A stretch of DNA of 12,550 bases, taken from contig PMJN01000028.1 of NCBI GenBank assembly GCA_003157445.1, positions 1-12,550 on the forward strand, in the 5' to 3' direction. Origin of the DNA: Micrococcales bacterium. GTDB lineage: Bacteria > Actinomycetota > Actinomycetes > Actinomycetales > Dermatophilaceae. Positions 1-6,787 of this stretch are shown in pieces; positions within the stretch are counted from its first letter, which is position 1; each line of letters opens with the position of its first letter. The translations under genes were made by a program, and so were the position numbers. The notes beneath the pieces are model-generated. The model did not search any database and was not told where the DNA came from. It was given only the letters and a program-made list of their open reading frames with translations.

Positions 1-39
1 CAAAGAAGCTCGCCGGAGTGTCCCTGCTGGACTGTTCAT

Positions 40-53
40 ATCCGGAACCGGAT
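40..53. repeat. Short perfect inverted repeat
   Basis: ATCCGG-AA-CCGGAT is a perfect 6-bp dyad with a 2-base spacer. It lies in the 149 bases left of the acetyltransferase stop, where no gene is recognisable. It could be an operator for a gene outside the window, but it is short enough to occur by chance in high-GC DNA. Confidence 0.25.
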
Positions 54-149
54 CGTCACACGGACGCTGAGGCTTGTCGCCGATACGCCTCGTCATTGCA
101 CTCTTTGACGGTCATCGTTCCACTTTGGTGGCGTTCCTGGGGGTATTCG

Positions 150-773
150 TCAGTCGCTGACGGCGAACCAAGCCCGGCAGGCGTCCAGACCGGTGACCTT
201 GACCGGGTGAGCCGCCCAACTCTCACGGGTCAGCCGCAGGTGCTGCAACTCGACCACGCCGCCGGGCGAGTCGCTCAGGCTGACGCCGTTCTCGACGTAC
301 CCCAGCCGGCGGGACACCGCCAGGGACGGCGCGTTGTCAACACGCGCGCAGGAGATAGCAGCGACCGCGCCGAGGTGATCGAAGGCCAGCCCCAGGATCG
401 CGGTACGCATCGCCATGGCAGTGCCGCGGCCTCGCGCGTGGACCGCCAGCCACGAGCCTGAGTCGACGGTGCGGAGCTTCGCGAAGTCGTCGGCCTCCAG
501 CGCCTGCAGCCCCACGAGCTCACCTGACACCTCGACCGCCAGGTCCAGACACCACGACGACGGCGACCAGCTCCCGCGGTGATGCCAGGTCCGCTGCACG
601 AGGAGCCGGTGACGGTTCCGCTGAGCCGACAGGCCCGCGAAGTGCTCCCAACGAGGATCCTGCTCGTCGTCGTCGGGGAACATCGCATCGATCGCAGGCA
701 GGTCGGCGTCGGTCACCGGGCGCAACGCGACGTCGCCGATGCTCAGGCGCAAGTCGAAGAGAGGCCAATCCAT
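150..773 (-). CDS. GNAT family N-acetyltransferase
   Basis: This 207-residue protein has the GNAT fold used for acetyl-CoA-dependent acetylation of amines, most like the RimJ/RimL-type group acting on protein N-termini or small molecules. The N-terminal strand reads VALRPVTDADLPAIDAMF. The acetyl-CoA pyrophosphate loop is seen as ARGRGTAMAMRTAILGLAF (about residues 112-131), followed by the helix-strand ending ARVDNAPSLAVSRRLGYVENG, a pattern typical of the family (N..S..V..RLGY). I chose the ATG at 773 over the upstream start at 824 because the added residues look non-coding and because TAGGCT sits 7 bases before the ATG, as in leaderless actinobacterial genes. The start codon overlaps an ATG on the opposite strand. 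The substrate cannot be told. Confidence 0.85.
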   Translation of the reverse strand: MDWPLFDLRLSIGDVALRPVTDADLPAIDAMFPDDDEQDPRWEHFAGLSAQRNRHRLLVQRTWHHRGSWSPSSWCLDLAVEVSGELVGLQALEADDFAKLRTVDSGSWLAVHARGRGTAMAMRTAILGLAFDHLGAVAAISCARVDNAPSLAVSRRLGYVENGVSLSDSPGGVVELQHLRLTRESWAAHPVKVTGLDACRAWFAVSD

Positions 774-780
774 GCCACGC

Positions 781-786
781 AGCCTA
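781..786 (-). promoter_or_regulatory. Putative -10 box of leaderless acetyltransferase gene
   Basis: On the minus strand TAGGCT (TAnnnT) is followed by 7 bases and then the ATG at 773, with no Shine-Dalgarno between. This spacing matches leaderless actinobacterial promoters, where transcription begins at or beside the start codon. No clear -35 box is seen. Confidence 0.4.
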
Positions 787-898
787 GGCGGCGCGCATCG
801 CCCTCGGGCGCGGGGTGGCGTCACTCACCTGGGCGACTGCGATGCTCAGGTCGAGCCTCGCAGTGGGCCCTTTCAGTCCGCGGGAGGATCGGTCACCG

Positions 899-1649
899 AT
901 GGGCGTATCTATGCTCGCTCAGTTCCCACGCTGGAGATCGATGGCCTCGCGATCCACTACGAGTCGCGTGGCTCGGGACCTGCCATCCTCATTCCGCGGT
1001 GCAACTTCCCCTGGTCATCCCTCGATGTAGATCTGCTTGCTGCCCACTACACCTTTGTGATCGCGAGCCCGCGCGGATTCGGCGAAAGCGATCGCACGAC
1101 GACGAGATACAGCGCCGCAACCATTCGGCCTGACCTTGAGGTGGTATTGGATCACTTGGGAGTCGATGAGTATGTTGCTTTCGGATACTCCATGACCGGG
1201 GCTATCGCGCCTTGGCTCGGGCATGCCAATCCGCGGGTCCGGGCCGTCGTCTCTGGGGGATTCCCCACGGCCACGTCGTACTCCAAGGTGCTCCCTCTCA
1301 TCATCAACAACCAGTCCGACACGAGAAAGGACCCGGCCCTCTGGACAGCGATGACAACCGGGTGTGTCCCTGATGCGAGCTTGGCCTGGTACCGCGAGCT
1401 CGACGTGATCTCGGCGGGTGCGTTGGTCGACCACCTGGACTGCCCTGTCTATTCCTACTGGGCTGGTGGCGACGAGGTCATCGAAGAACTTGTCGGCATG
1501 GAGACCCTGCGGAACGCGATGCTTAAGCGCGGGCTCCCGTTCGAAGTGCTACCAACAGGGACCACGAGGGACTGCTGAAGGACATCAACGGCGCAATACC
1601 CGGCATTCTCCGGTGGCTTCAGAGCACCATGCTTCCGATCCCCGCGTAG
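899..1649 (+). pseudogene. Alpha/beta hydrolase, broken by two single-base frameshifts
   Basis: This is an alpha/beta-fold hydrolase of about 250 codons if repaired. The main open frame (922-1578) carries LEIDGLAIHYESRGSGP, the oxyanion region, the nucleophile elbow GYSMTG (Ser) and the acid segment YWAGGDEVI. The catalytic His lies in another frame: TGA closes the main frame at 1576-1578, but one base back (from 1560) the reading is DHEGLLKDINGAIPGILRWL, ending at TAG 1647-1649. The start is also out of frame: ATG 899, with GGAGG at 883-887, reads MGVSMLAQ, then must shift one base at about 921 to give VPTLEIDG. Both lesions are apparent losses of one base, at GG and GGGG runs, and the repaired length is a whole number of codons. 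Either the gene is decaying or the sequence has homopolymer errors. The substrate is unknown. Confidence 0.75.
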
Positions 1650-1855
1650 CGAGAACCGACCGACGTCCGGATCCGCACACAGCCCGCATTTGCTTGGCAG
1701 TTGGGCCAACGGTCAGCGGTGCGGCCGAAAGCGTCGACCAGGGCCAGTCCGCGGTTGCCCACCAGAACGCCAGATACATCGGGAAGCGGTCGCCTCGCCG
1801 TCCGGCTCTGGAGATAGCGAGCTGGCCGTGCGAGGGCGCCGCCCGCACCCGCCGG

Positions 1856-2299
1856 TCAGCGGGGATCGATACGGAACACGGGGTACCGATCGGCGATCGT
1901 GTCGAACTCGGACAATGGGGCGCCGGGCGCCACCGGGAAGTGCCGGCGGCCGCTTTGGGCGATCCGTACGTACTCCTTGAGCACAGGCGCGCGTTGTGAC
2001 GCGGGGATCTGTACGAGCCGGACGCTGCGCCTGCGTCCGTGGCGGATCACGGCGTCGGGGTTGGCCCGGGCGTTCCTCACCCAGCTGGAGTTGTTGCCCA
2101 GCATCGAGACCAGGTAGCGATTGCCGCCGTGCTGCGGCATGACCAAAACGGTGCTGCGGATACGGCCGGTGCTGCGTCCGGTCACCTCGAGGGCCACCAT
2201 GGAGCGAGGCGGAAGACCTGCGGCGGCCAGCCACTCGCTGATGCGGTTGAGGACGCGCGCCAACCGCGTGGGGCGCCAGTCGCGGTACAGCCAGCGCAT
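1856..2299 (-). CDS. DUF385 deazaflavin (F420)-dependent nitroreductase family protein
   Basis: This 147-residue protein has the split beta-barrel of the DUF385/Ddn family, which binds the deazaflavin cofactor F420 and reduces quinones, nitro compounds or other electrophiles. The recognisable core is MVALEVTGRSTGRIRSTVLV (about residues 33-52), then RYLVSMLGNNSSWVRNARAN (the conserved W-x-x-N-x-x-A motif) and a C-terminal FPVAPGAPLSEFDTIADRYPVFRI typical of this subgroup. The ATG at 2299 gives the usual length; a GTG at 2338 or the ORF start at 2455 would add a low-complexity tail not seen in relatives. An AGGG about 8 bases upstream may serve as the ribosome site. It stands alone, head-on to the broken hydrolase. 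The physiological substrate is unknown. Confidence 0.85.
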   Translation of the reverse strand: MRWLYRDWRPTRLARVLNRISEWLAAAGLPPRSMVALEVTGRSTGRIRSTVLVMPQHGGNRYLVSMLGNNSSWVRNARANPDAVIRHGRRRSVRLVQIPASQRAPVLKEYVRIAQSGRRHFPVAPGAPLSEFDTIADRYPVFRIDPR

Positions 2300-2598
2300 G
2301 ATCCGACCCTGCTCCGCACGGTCGGAGACGTTGTTCACGGGACCAATAGTGGCACCGGCCGGACCTGCGAGCAACGTGGGTGAGTGATTGTTGGGTGTGG
2401 GTGACGACGCGGCCCCCGCTAAGTCAAACCCGGAAAAGGAACCAGCTACGGGCACGCGTGGAGGCTGCGCCGACTTGGCATTGGCATTGTCTTGATCGTC
2501 CTAGCGGGATCCCCGACCGGCGCAGCAAGGACTTGTTCAACGGCGTCCGCGTCGAGGGTATTGGGCGTCAGTCAGGCCTGGCCTATCGGCGCACGCGC
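2300..2598. other. Gene-free interval between permease and nitroreductase
   Basis: I find no convincing coding region, RNA gene or strong hairpin here. It holds the downstream region of the permease and the promoter region of the nitroreductase, both on the minus strand. Open frames in it lack any family likeness. Confidence 0.5.
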
Positions 2599-3765
2599 TC
2601 AGTTCTCATAGTCGGCCATGTCGTCGGGGCCGCCTCCCATCATTGACAGCATTGCTCGGCCGCCGGTGGTGAAGAACCGCCAGAGGAGCGCGGCGGCGAG
2701 GAACAGGAAGACGATGTTGAGCCACGTGGTGTAGTTCCAGGTGGGCGCGGTCTGCCCGATGTTGACGTGCCTGTCTGTGGGGACGAGACCGAGAGGTTGG
2801 AAGACCAGTTCGACGATATAGCCGGCGGCGACCATGCTCGCGTAGAAGGTCCCGAATATGAACCAGGCCATTCTGCGACCGTAGTAACGGCTGTAGATGA
2901 CCAGGATGGGGATGATCAGCAGGTCGGCGAAGATGAAGGAAATAACGCCGCCGAAGCTGATGCCTCCCGACCAGAGCACTGCTGCCAACGGGGCGTTGCC
3001 GATGCTGCAGACGAAACTCGCGATGGCCACCAATGGGCCGACCAGAGGGCCCCAGAGTTTCGCGGCGAGGGGATTGCCGCTGAGAAACAGGTGCTGCCAG
3101 AAGGTGCTCGGTATCCATGCCGCCGCGGCGCCAGCGATGAGCAAGCCGACGATGACGTCGCGGATCACGGCGGCCCACTCCATGACGAAGGTGTGCGCGA
3201 CGGCTGTGAATCCGCTCGGGCTGGCCAGCCGGCGCCAGAAACTGCCGTTCCTGGTCATGGACATGTCCATCGCCGCGTGGCCCTCCATGGAGCCCGTCAC
3301 GGCCTTGTCTGCCTGCTCGCGCGCAGCCTCAACGAGTTTGGTGGTCAGGAAGCGGCGGAACAGCACCGCGATGAACAGGATCATCAACGGGCCGCCGACG
3401 AACTCAGCGAGGGTGAACTGCCAGCCGAGCAGCAGCGCCAAGATCAAGCCCAGCTCGATGACCAGGTTCGTGGACGCGATCTCAAATGCCATCGCCGCGG
3501 TGAAGTCGGCGCCTTTGCGAAACAGCGCCCGCGCTAGCGCCACGGCGGCGTAGGAGCAGGAGGAGGAGGCGGCCCCGAGCCCGGTGGCCGTGGCCAGGCT
3601 TTTCGGGCTGTCATCGGTCAGCAGTCGGGCGACGGTCGACTTCCTCACGAGCGCCTGCACGATGGCAGAAAGAGTGAAACCGAGGATCAGGGACCACGTC
3701 ACCTGCCAGGTCATGGACCCGGCGGCGCCGAGTGCGTCAAGAATCCCGTGCCAGATCCGGTTCAT
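2599..3765 (-). CDS. DUF318/COG0701 permease (ArsP/YraQ-like), 8-10 TM
   Basis: This 388-residue integral membrane protein belongs to the 'permease' family that includes ArsP and YraQ; members studied export trivalent organoarsenicals or arsenite. Two family signatures are visible: GLGAASSSCSYAAVALARALF (about residues 62-83) and CSIGNAPLAAVLWSGGISFGGVISFIFADLLIIPI (about 243-277), each at the start of a duplicated transmembrane half. Between them is a long hydrophilic loop containing MEGHAAMDMSM (160-170), a Met/His cluster that could bind a soft metal. The tail ends SMMGGGPDDMADYEN. The ATG at 3765 is preferred over GTG 3786 because GAGAGAGG lies at suitable spacing before it. The gene follows a small membrane protein on the same strand after a 154-base gap. 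The substrate is inferred only at the level of metal(loid) or thiol-reactive compounds. Confidence 0.85.
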   Translation of the reverse strand: MNRIWHGILDALGAAGSMTWQVTWSLILGFTLSAIVQALVRKSTVARLLTDDSPKSLATATGLGAASSSCSYAAVALARALFRKGADFTAAMAFEIASTNLVIELGLILALLLGWQFTLAEFVGGPLMILFIAVLFRRFLTTKLVEAAREQADKAVTGSMEGHAAMDMSMTRNGSFWRRLASPSGFTAVAHTFVMEWAAVIRDVIVGLLIAGAAAAWIPSTFWQHLFLSGNPLAAKLWGPLVGPLVAIASFVCSIGNAPLAAVLWSGGISFGGVISFIFADLLIIPILVIYSRYYGRRMAWFIFGTFYASMVAAGYIVELVFQPLGLVPTDRHVNIGQTAPTWNYTTWLNIVFLFLAAALLWRFFTTGGRAMLSMMGGGPDDMADYEN

Positions 3766-3885
3766 GGCTGCAACCTCTCTCGTCACTGCGCTCCTCGACC
3801 GTAGTAAGTTCAGTCAAGTCGCTGGCGTGAGCAATGGGACGGCCGCCGGGCAACCGTTTCGGGCCCAATGAAGGATCTGACGCCA

Positions 3886-3917
3886 GTGCAGTGCCCACAC
3901 TCCCTGACGGGCAGCAC
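3886..3917 (-). terminator. Weak hairpin after the small membrane protein
   Basis: GTGC-(AG)-TGCCC pairs with GGGCA-GCAC across a 12-base loop, giving nine pairs with a two-base bulge, immediately after the stop of the gene ending at 3920. No T-tract follows. It may attenuate or process the transcript between the two minus-strand membrane protein genes rather than end it. Confidence 0.3.
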
Positions 3918-3919
3918 CA

Positions 3920-4321
3920 TCAGTGAGCTGGGTGGGCGACCCCGGGAACCCTGAGGGACGCCGAGTGGCGGACCGTCGTCAGCACCCAGAGGACGACCAT
4001 CGCCCCCGTCAACGTGGCCAGCGCCGCGGTGCTGCCACCGGAGATCGCGACAATCCCGGCAACGAGCATGACAGCGCCCAGAAGCGAGGAGAGCACCACG
4101 TACAGAAGCGGCGGGCGCTCTCTGCCGTCGTAGCCATACACGTCCTTCATCTGCGACAGGGTTGTGTAGCACCCCCCCACTCCCAGCGCGAAGATGGCGA
4201 CGCCCAGCCCTCGAGACCCTGACAGTCCGAAGAGCCATATGTCGCTCGGGGACAGCAGGTAGAGCAGGACGGCGGCTCCGACGAAGACTGTTGCCAGCCC
4301 GTCCTTCCAGGTGAGCCTCAT
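3920..4321 (-). CDS. Small four-helix membrane protein of unknown function
   Basis: This protein has 133 residues and starts MRLTWKDGLATVFVGAAVLLY. Hydrophobic stretches near residues 8-24, 37-52, 72-95 and 98-117 suggest four membrane helices, with a polar loop SQMKDVYGYDGRERP between the second and third. I recognise it only as a type of actinobacterial hypothetical membrane protein that begins 'WKD.-A-T-x-x-V'; no function is known to me. The start is secure: AAGGAGG at 4327-4333 is a perfect Shine-Dalgarno five bases before the ATG. Upstream is a promoter with a DosR/DevR-like palindrome. It lies upstream of the permease on the same strand and could share its transcript. A short Ser/Arg/His-rich tail follows the last helix. 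Confidence 0.75.
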   Translation of the reverse strand: MRLTWKDGLATVFVGAAVLLYLLSPSDIWLFGLSGSRGLGVAIFALGVGGCYTTLSQMKDVYGYDGRERPPLLYVVLSSLLGAVMLVAGIVAISGGSTAALATLTGAMVVLWVLTTVRHSASLRVPGVAHPAH

Positions 4322-4376
4322 GATGACCTCCTTCGTACCCGCCCCTGTGGTGACAGCTCATAGGGCGCTCAACTGC

Positions 4377-4433
4377 ATCATCTCGTGGGCACCCGCGCCG
4401 TCAAAGGGACAAAAGTCCTGTCACGCGAGTCCC
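4377..4433 (-). promoter_or_regulatory. Promoter with DosR/DevR-like operator
   Basis: On the plus strand 4406-4419 reads GGGACAAAAGTCCT, matching the core GGGACTWWAGTCCC of the mycobacterial DosR box at 12 of 14 positions. An adjoining 14-mer (4420-4433; minus strand GGGACTCGCGTGAC) is a weaker second copy, 9 of 14. Directly downstream on the minus strand is TTGACG (4399-4404) as a -35 box, then 16 bases, then GATGAT (4377-4382) as a possible -10, giving a leader of about 49 bases before the ATG at 4321. An operator touching the -35 is the arrangement expected of a DosR-type activator. The sequence match is seen directly; control by hypoxia or redox is inferred. Confidence 0.5.
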
Positions 4434-4545
4434 CTGGGTGGATCGGCTTGCGGCCTTCGCGGTCCGTCAACACGACGCACCTGTCAAGGGCTGCCGCTAC
4501 CGTCGGCCAACACACCCTCCAGGAAGCCCAACGACCCGACCCCGA

Positions 4546-4577
4546 CGTCGGTGACGGGTCAGCTCCCATCACCGACG
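4546..4577 (-). terminator. Probable terminator of the OsmC gene
   Basis: Read on the minus strand, CGTCGGTGATGGG pairs with CCCGTCACCGACG around the loop AGCTGA: 13 pairs including one T-G wobble. On the plus strand the same place is a C-A mismatch, so the structure favours minus-strand RNA. It lies 41-72 bases after the OsmC stop. There is no T-tract, as is common in high-GC actinobacteria. Confidence 0.5.
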
Positions 4578-4617
4578 CCGTTGCCGGGCCTGGCGAGGGT
4601 GGCACCCTCTGCCAAGG

Positions 4618-5139
4618 TCAGACGACTGTGAGGGCTGTGCGCACCGTGGTGGGGTTGGTGAACAGGTCCAGCACGGGGCAGTGCGCGTCGACCGCTGCCT
4701 GTAGTTCGGCGTACCGCTGGGGCGTCTCTGGGCCGCGGACCTGAACAGCCACCCTGACCTGGCCGAATCCGGCGCGGGTCTGCTCGTCGAGACCGAAGAA
4801 CCCACGCACGTCCAGGTCGCCTTCGATCGAGATGTCGATGTCCTGGACCTCGATGCCAAGCTTGACGGCCCAGAACCGGTAGGTGACGGCTTGGCAGGAG
4901 AGCAGGCTGGCCAGGGCGTACTCGACCGGGTTTGGGGCGCTGTCTTGGCCGCCGAGGGTCGCGGGCTCGTCGGTATGGACCGTGTGCCGGCCCAGACCGA
5001 TGGTGGTGGTGACCGGCCCGGTGCTCGAACCGCGTGCTTTGAACAGCGCTGCAGCGGCGGCTGGATCGGCGTGGACGGCCCGCTCAGTGACGTCCAGGAC
5101 GGCGGCGAGCGGGCTGATTGTGGTCGTGTCGATGGTCAT
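4618..5139 (-). CDS. OsmC family peroxiredoxin-like protein
   Basis: This 173-residue protein belongs to the OsmC/Ohr superfamily, whose members reduce organic hydroperoxides using two cysteines. Cys82 in ASLLSCQAVTYRFWAVKLGI and Cys154 in VDAHCPVLDLF are the two expected redox residues, and PNPVEYALASLL before Cys82 is the family's usual helix. The chain has the family's length and ends LFTNPTTVRTALTVV. The ATG at 5139 is chosen because GAAGGAGAG lies about 8 bases upstream; the frame is open to 5214 but the extra residues come from a structured leader. A 35-codon leader peptide and alternative hairpins precede it, and a 13-bp hairpin follows it. Organic versus other peroxide preference, and the electron donor, cannot be told. 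Confidence 0.88.
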   Translation of the reverse strand: MTIDTTTISPLAAVLDVTERAVHADPAAAAALFKARGSSTGPVTTTIGLGRHTVHTDEPATLGGQDSAPNPVEYALASLLSCQAVTYRFWAVKLGIEVQDIDISIEGDLDVRGFFGLDEQTRAGFGQVRVAVQVRGPETPQRYAELQAAVDAHCPVLDLFTNPTTVRTALTVV

Positions 5140-5200
5140 GGGCGTGCTCTCCTTCAGGTTGGTGTCAGTTCTTGGCGCGGCGAGGCAGATCGAGACGATG

Positions 5201-5230
5201 GCGGTGATGAGCACCGCGACGTCGGTCGCG
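5201..5230 (-). promoter_or_regulatory. Mutually exclusive hairpins in the osmC leader
   Basis: In minus-strand RNA, CGCGAC-CGAC-GTCGCG (5230 to 5215) and GCGGTG-CTCAT-CACCGC (5217 to 5201) are both perfect 6-bp hairpins that share the three bases GCG, so only one can form fully. They lie between the leader peptide stop (5287) and the OsmC start (5139). This is the geometry of an attenuator or translational switch, though neither hairpin has a T-tract. Confidence 0.35.
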
Positions 5231-5286
5231 CGCTTGTTACGACCCGGTGGCTGCTGGTGGCCGGGATTGCTGAGGGCGATGTGGCG

Positions 5287-5394
5287 CTATGGGAGCGGAC
5301 ACAGGGCGCTGCGGTAACGGCCCAGGTCTATGTGGCGGCGGCGGATCAGCCGCTCACGAGTTTGTCGGAGTCGCTGGGTGTGAACGGGTTTCAT
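5287..5394 (-). CDS. Leader peptide, RRHxDL...SALC type, upstream of OsmC gene
   Basis: This small frame encodes 35 residues beginning MKPVHTQRLRQTRERL and ending RRRHIDLGRYRSALCPLP. The end matches the actinobacterial 'putative leader peptide' pattern, roughly RRHVDLxRVxSALC, which is found upstream of sulfur assimilation, cysteine and redox genes. The ATG at 5394 has GAGGA five bases upstream (5400-5404), a proper ribosome site. One Cys codon (TGT) sits four codons before the TAG stop, where ribosome stalling on low charged tRNA-Cys could affect the downstream RNA. The OsmC start is 147 bases beyond the stop. The pattern and ribosome site are seen; the regulatory role is inferred from the family and position. 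Confidence 0.6.
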   Translation of the reverse strand: MKPVHTQRLRQTRERLIRRRHIDLGRYRSALCPLP

Positions 5395-5875
5395 CACGGT
5401 CCTCATCGGTCTTGGCATTAGCACCGGCCCACGGTGGGGTGGTTGCTGCGACGTCAACGAGCCAAGTCTCTCGGTCGCTCTGGATGGATAGCAGTGATGC
5501 AACCGCAGGCGAACGACGCGCGTCAAGTAATGGACGGCGTTTCTCAGTCAGCGAGACAAGCGGTTCAACTCGCTGCGGCGCGCGGTAGACGAAAGGCTAG
5601 CCATGCGCTTCTGCTTCCAGTGTCCCCGCGAGCAAACGGCCTTAATGCGAAGCCATATGCAAGAGTGCCGCGCCGATGCGGGCAGCAAACGGACGTTCCA
5701 GTCCCCGATCCGTGACCGAGCTATGGTCCGGATCGGGCACCGACCCGGCATGACTCCTACGTTGTTCTCTGGGCGGCCGATTACTACTCGGGCCCAGGGC
5801 TGTTGGGCGCATGGCAGGGCCCGGTCGCGGAGCGGATCGAACAAGGGTACGTCGAAAGCGTGGGACGATCGAACG
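5395..5875. other. 481-base interval without a recognisable gene
   Basis: No family-like protein, RNA gene or insertion element is visible. Its left side should hold the promoter of the OsmC leader: on the minus strand TAATGC at 5415-5420 could be a -10 box. A strong hairpin lies at 5704-5737. The plus-strand frame open from 5603 into the lipoprotein has unlikely composition before the lipoprotein signal peptide and is not believed to be coding. Confidence 0.5.
5704..5737. repeat. Long near-perfect hairpin in gene-free DNA
   Basis: CCCGATCCG-(T)-GACC pairs with GGTC-CGGATCGGG around a 7-base loop GAGCTAT: 13 pairs with one bulged T. No T-tract follows on either strand. It could be a terminator, part of an unannotated RNA, or a dyad bound by a protein. 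Confidence 0.4.
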
Positions 5876-6241
5876 ATGAACCCCCGCTTCGCCGCCATTG
5901 CCCTCGCCGCCGCCCTTCCGCTCTCGCTGGGCGCCTGCAGCCAGATGCAAGACACAGCGTCCTCCGCCGCGAGTGCCGCAGCCTCGCAGGCCCAGTCCAA
6001 AGTGGAAGGTGCAGCCAAGGACGAGCTGCGCCGGCAGATCTGCCAGCGTGTCACCGACGGGCAAGTCAGCGCTCAGGACAAACAGGTGCTCTCGGGACTG
6101 GTCTCCAGTGCCGTGAGCGAGGGGGTACCCGTCGAGATCACGACACCGCTGCGCCAGATCGCCGATTCGGGCGCCCAGATACCTGTCGAGGCCGTCAGCA
6201 AGCTCAAAGAGGCCTGCAGTTCGTCTATCCCGCCCGGCTGA
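5876..6241 (+). CDS. Small predicted lipoprotein, unknown function
   Basis: This 121-residue protein starts with a lipoprotein signal peptide: MNPRFAAIALAAALPLSLGAC, with lipobox LGAC and Cys21 as the likely lipidated residue. The next 25 residues are Ala/Ser/Gln-rich (SSAASAAASQAQSKV), a typical flexible linker. The remaining domain contains QICQRVTDGQVSAQDKQVLSGLVSSA and ends LKEACSSS; Cys56 and Cys114 are the only other cysteines and could form a disulfide outside the cell. I do not recognise the family. The ATG at 5876 is chosen because it starts the signal peptide, although the frame is open back to 5603. A 12-bp hairpin follows the stop. It appears to be transcribed alone. Confidence 0.75.
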   Translation: MNPRFAAIALAAALPLSLGACSQMQDTASSAASAAASQAQSKVEGAAKDELRRQICQRVTDGQVSAQDKQVLSGLVSSAVSEGVPVEITTPLRQIADSGAQIPVEAVSKLKEACSSSIPPG

Positions 6242-6256
6242 CTCAGCACGTCGGCA

Positions 6257-6285
6257 GGCTGGGGTCGACCTGCTCGACCCCAGCC
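6257..6285 (+). terminator. Terminator-like hairpin after the lipoprotein gene
   Basis: GGCTGGGGTCGA and TCGACCCCAGCC form a perfect 12-bp stem around the loop CCTGC, starting 16 bases after the lipoprotein stop. No T-tract follows (ACGAAAATG). Position and stability make it the likely end of the lipoprotein transcript. Confidence 0.7.
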
Positions 6286-6367
6286 AACGAAAATGTCCTG
6301 CCGCTGGATGCCCGCGCGTCCGGCTAAGTAGCCGTTGGTCGGCCGAGTTCGCTCCGATGCCCAGGCC

Positions 6368-6610
6368 ATGCTGATTGGACTCCTTATTGTCGCGGTCAAG
6401 GTCATGGGTGGACTGGTTGCGCTTGGGCTCGCCAGCATGGGGCTCGGCCGCAAGCTGCACCGACCGCTTCTTATCGTCGGTGGGCTGGGAAGTGGATTGC
6501 TCATCATGTATGGCGGATTGCTCGTCGCGGTCGGCGCCGCCACTGTCACATCGGTCGTATCGGTGGCCGTCACCGCTTCGAGCCCTCAGGATGGCGGCGA
6601 TTCCCCGTGA
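6368..6610 (+). CDS. Small two-to-three-helix membrane protein, possibly a fragment
   Basis: The frame gives 80 residues from ATG 6368 (a TTG at 6335 would add 11). It is strongly hydrophobic: LIGLLIVAVKVMGGLVALGLA, then the loop SMGLGRKLHRP, then LLIVGGLGSGLLIMYGGLLV and a third weaker stretch AVGAATVTSVVSVAVT, ending ASSPQDGGDSP. The 'loop R..., YGGLLVAVGA' order recalls the C-terminal half of DUF3995-like membrane proteins, but that is from memory and weak. There is no good ribosome site. If the likeness is right, this is a remnant lacking both the N-terminal helices and the usual C-terminal helix. It is convergent with the ABC permease gene. Confidence 0.45.
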   Translation: MLIGLLIVAVKVMGGLVALGLASMGLGRKLHRPLLIVGGLGSGLLIMYGGLLVAVGAATVTSVVSVAVTASSPQDGGDSP

Positions 6611-6787
6611 AACGGGCAGGACTCGACCGGGGAGTCCCCTTGCTGGGACGAACGTCGTGTATTCGGCATAGTCCGGTTGAGGACCGGCAAACGGCGCAGC
6701 CAGGCTTCGTCGTGGGCGTCCGACTCGAGCTGTTCGGCGTGTCAGCCCGCGTTCCTTACGATCACGTGTGAACGCAAGGATCGTCCT

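Noticed and set aside
18..461. 147-codon plus-strand frame at the left edge
   Set aside because: Mostly antisense to the acetyltransferase, with no recognisable domain.
2340..2353. GGGACCAATAGTGG as a second DosR-like box near the nitroreductase
   Set aside because: Only the left half-site fits; the right half is shifted and lacks GTCC.
2767..3537. Long plus-strand frames antisense to the permease
   Set aside because: Composition is typical of a complementary-strand shadow (Asp/Glu/Gln/Arg repeats), while the minus strand gives a clear membrane protein with family motifs.
5603..5875. N-terminal extension of the lipoprotein frame
   Set aside because: A lipoprotein signal peptide must be at the N-terminus; the upstream residues are Arg/Cys-rich and resemble nothing.
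6619..6637. GGACTC...GAGTCC dyad after the small membrane protein
   Set aside because: The 7-base spacer does not fit a DosR-type site, and the 6-bp stem is too weak to call a terminator.
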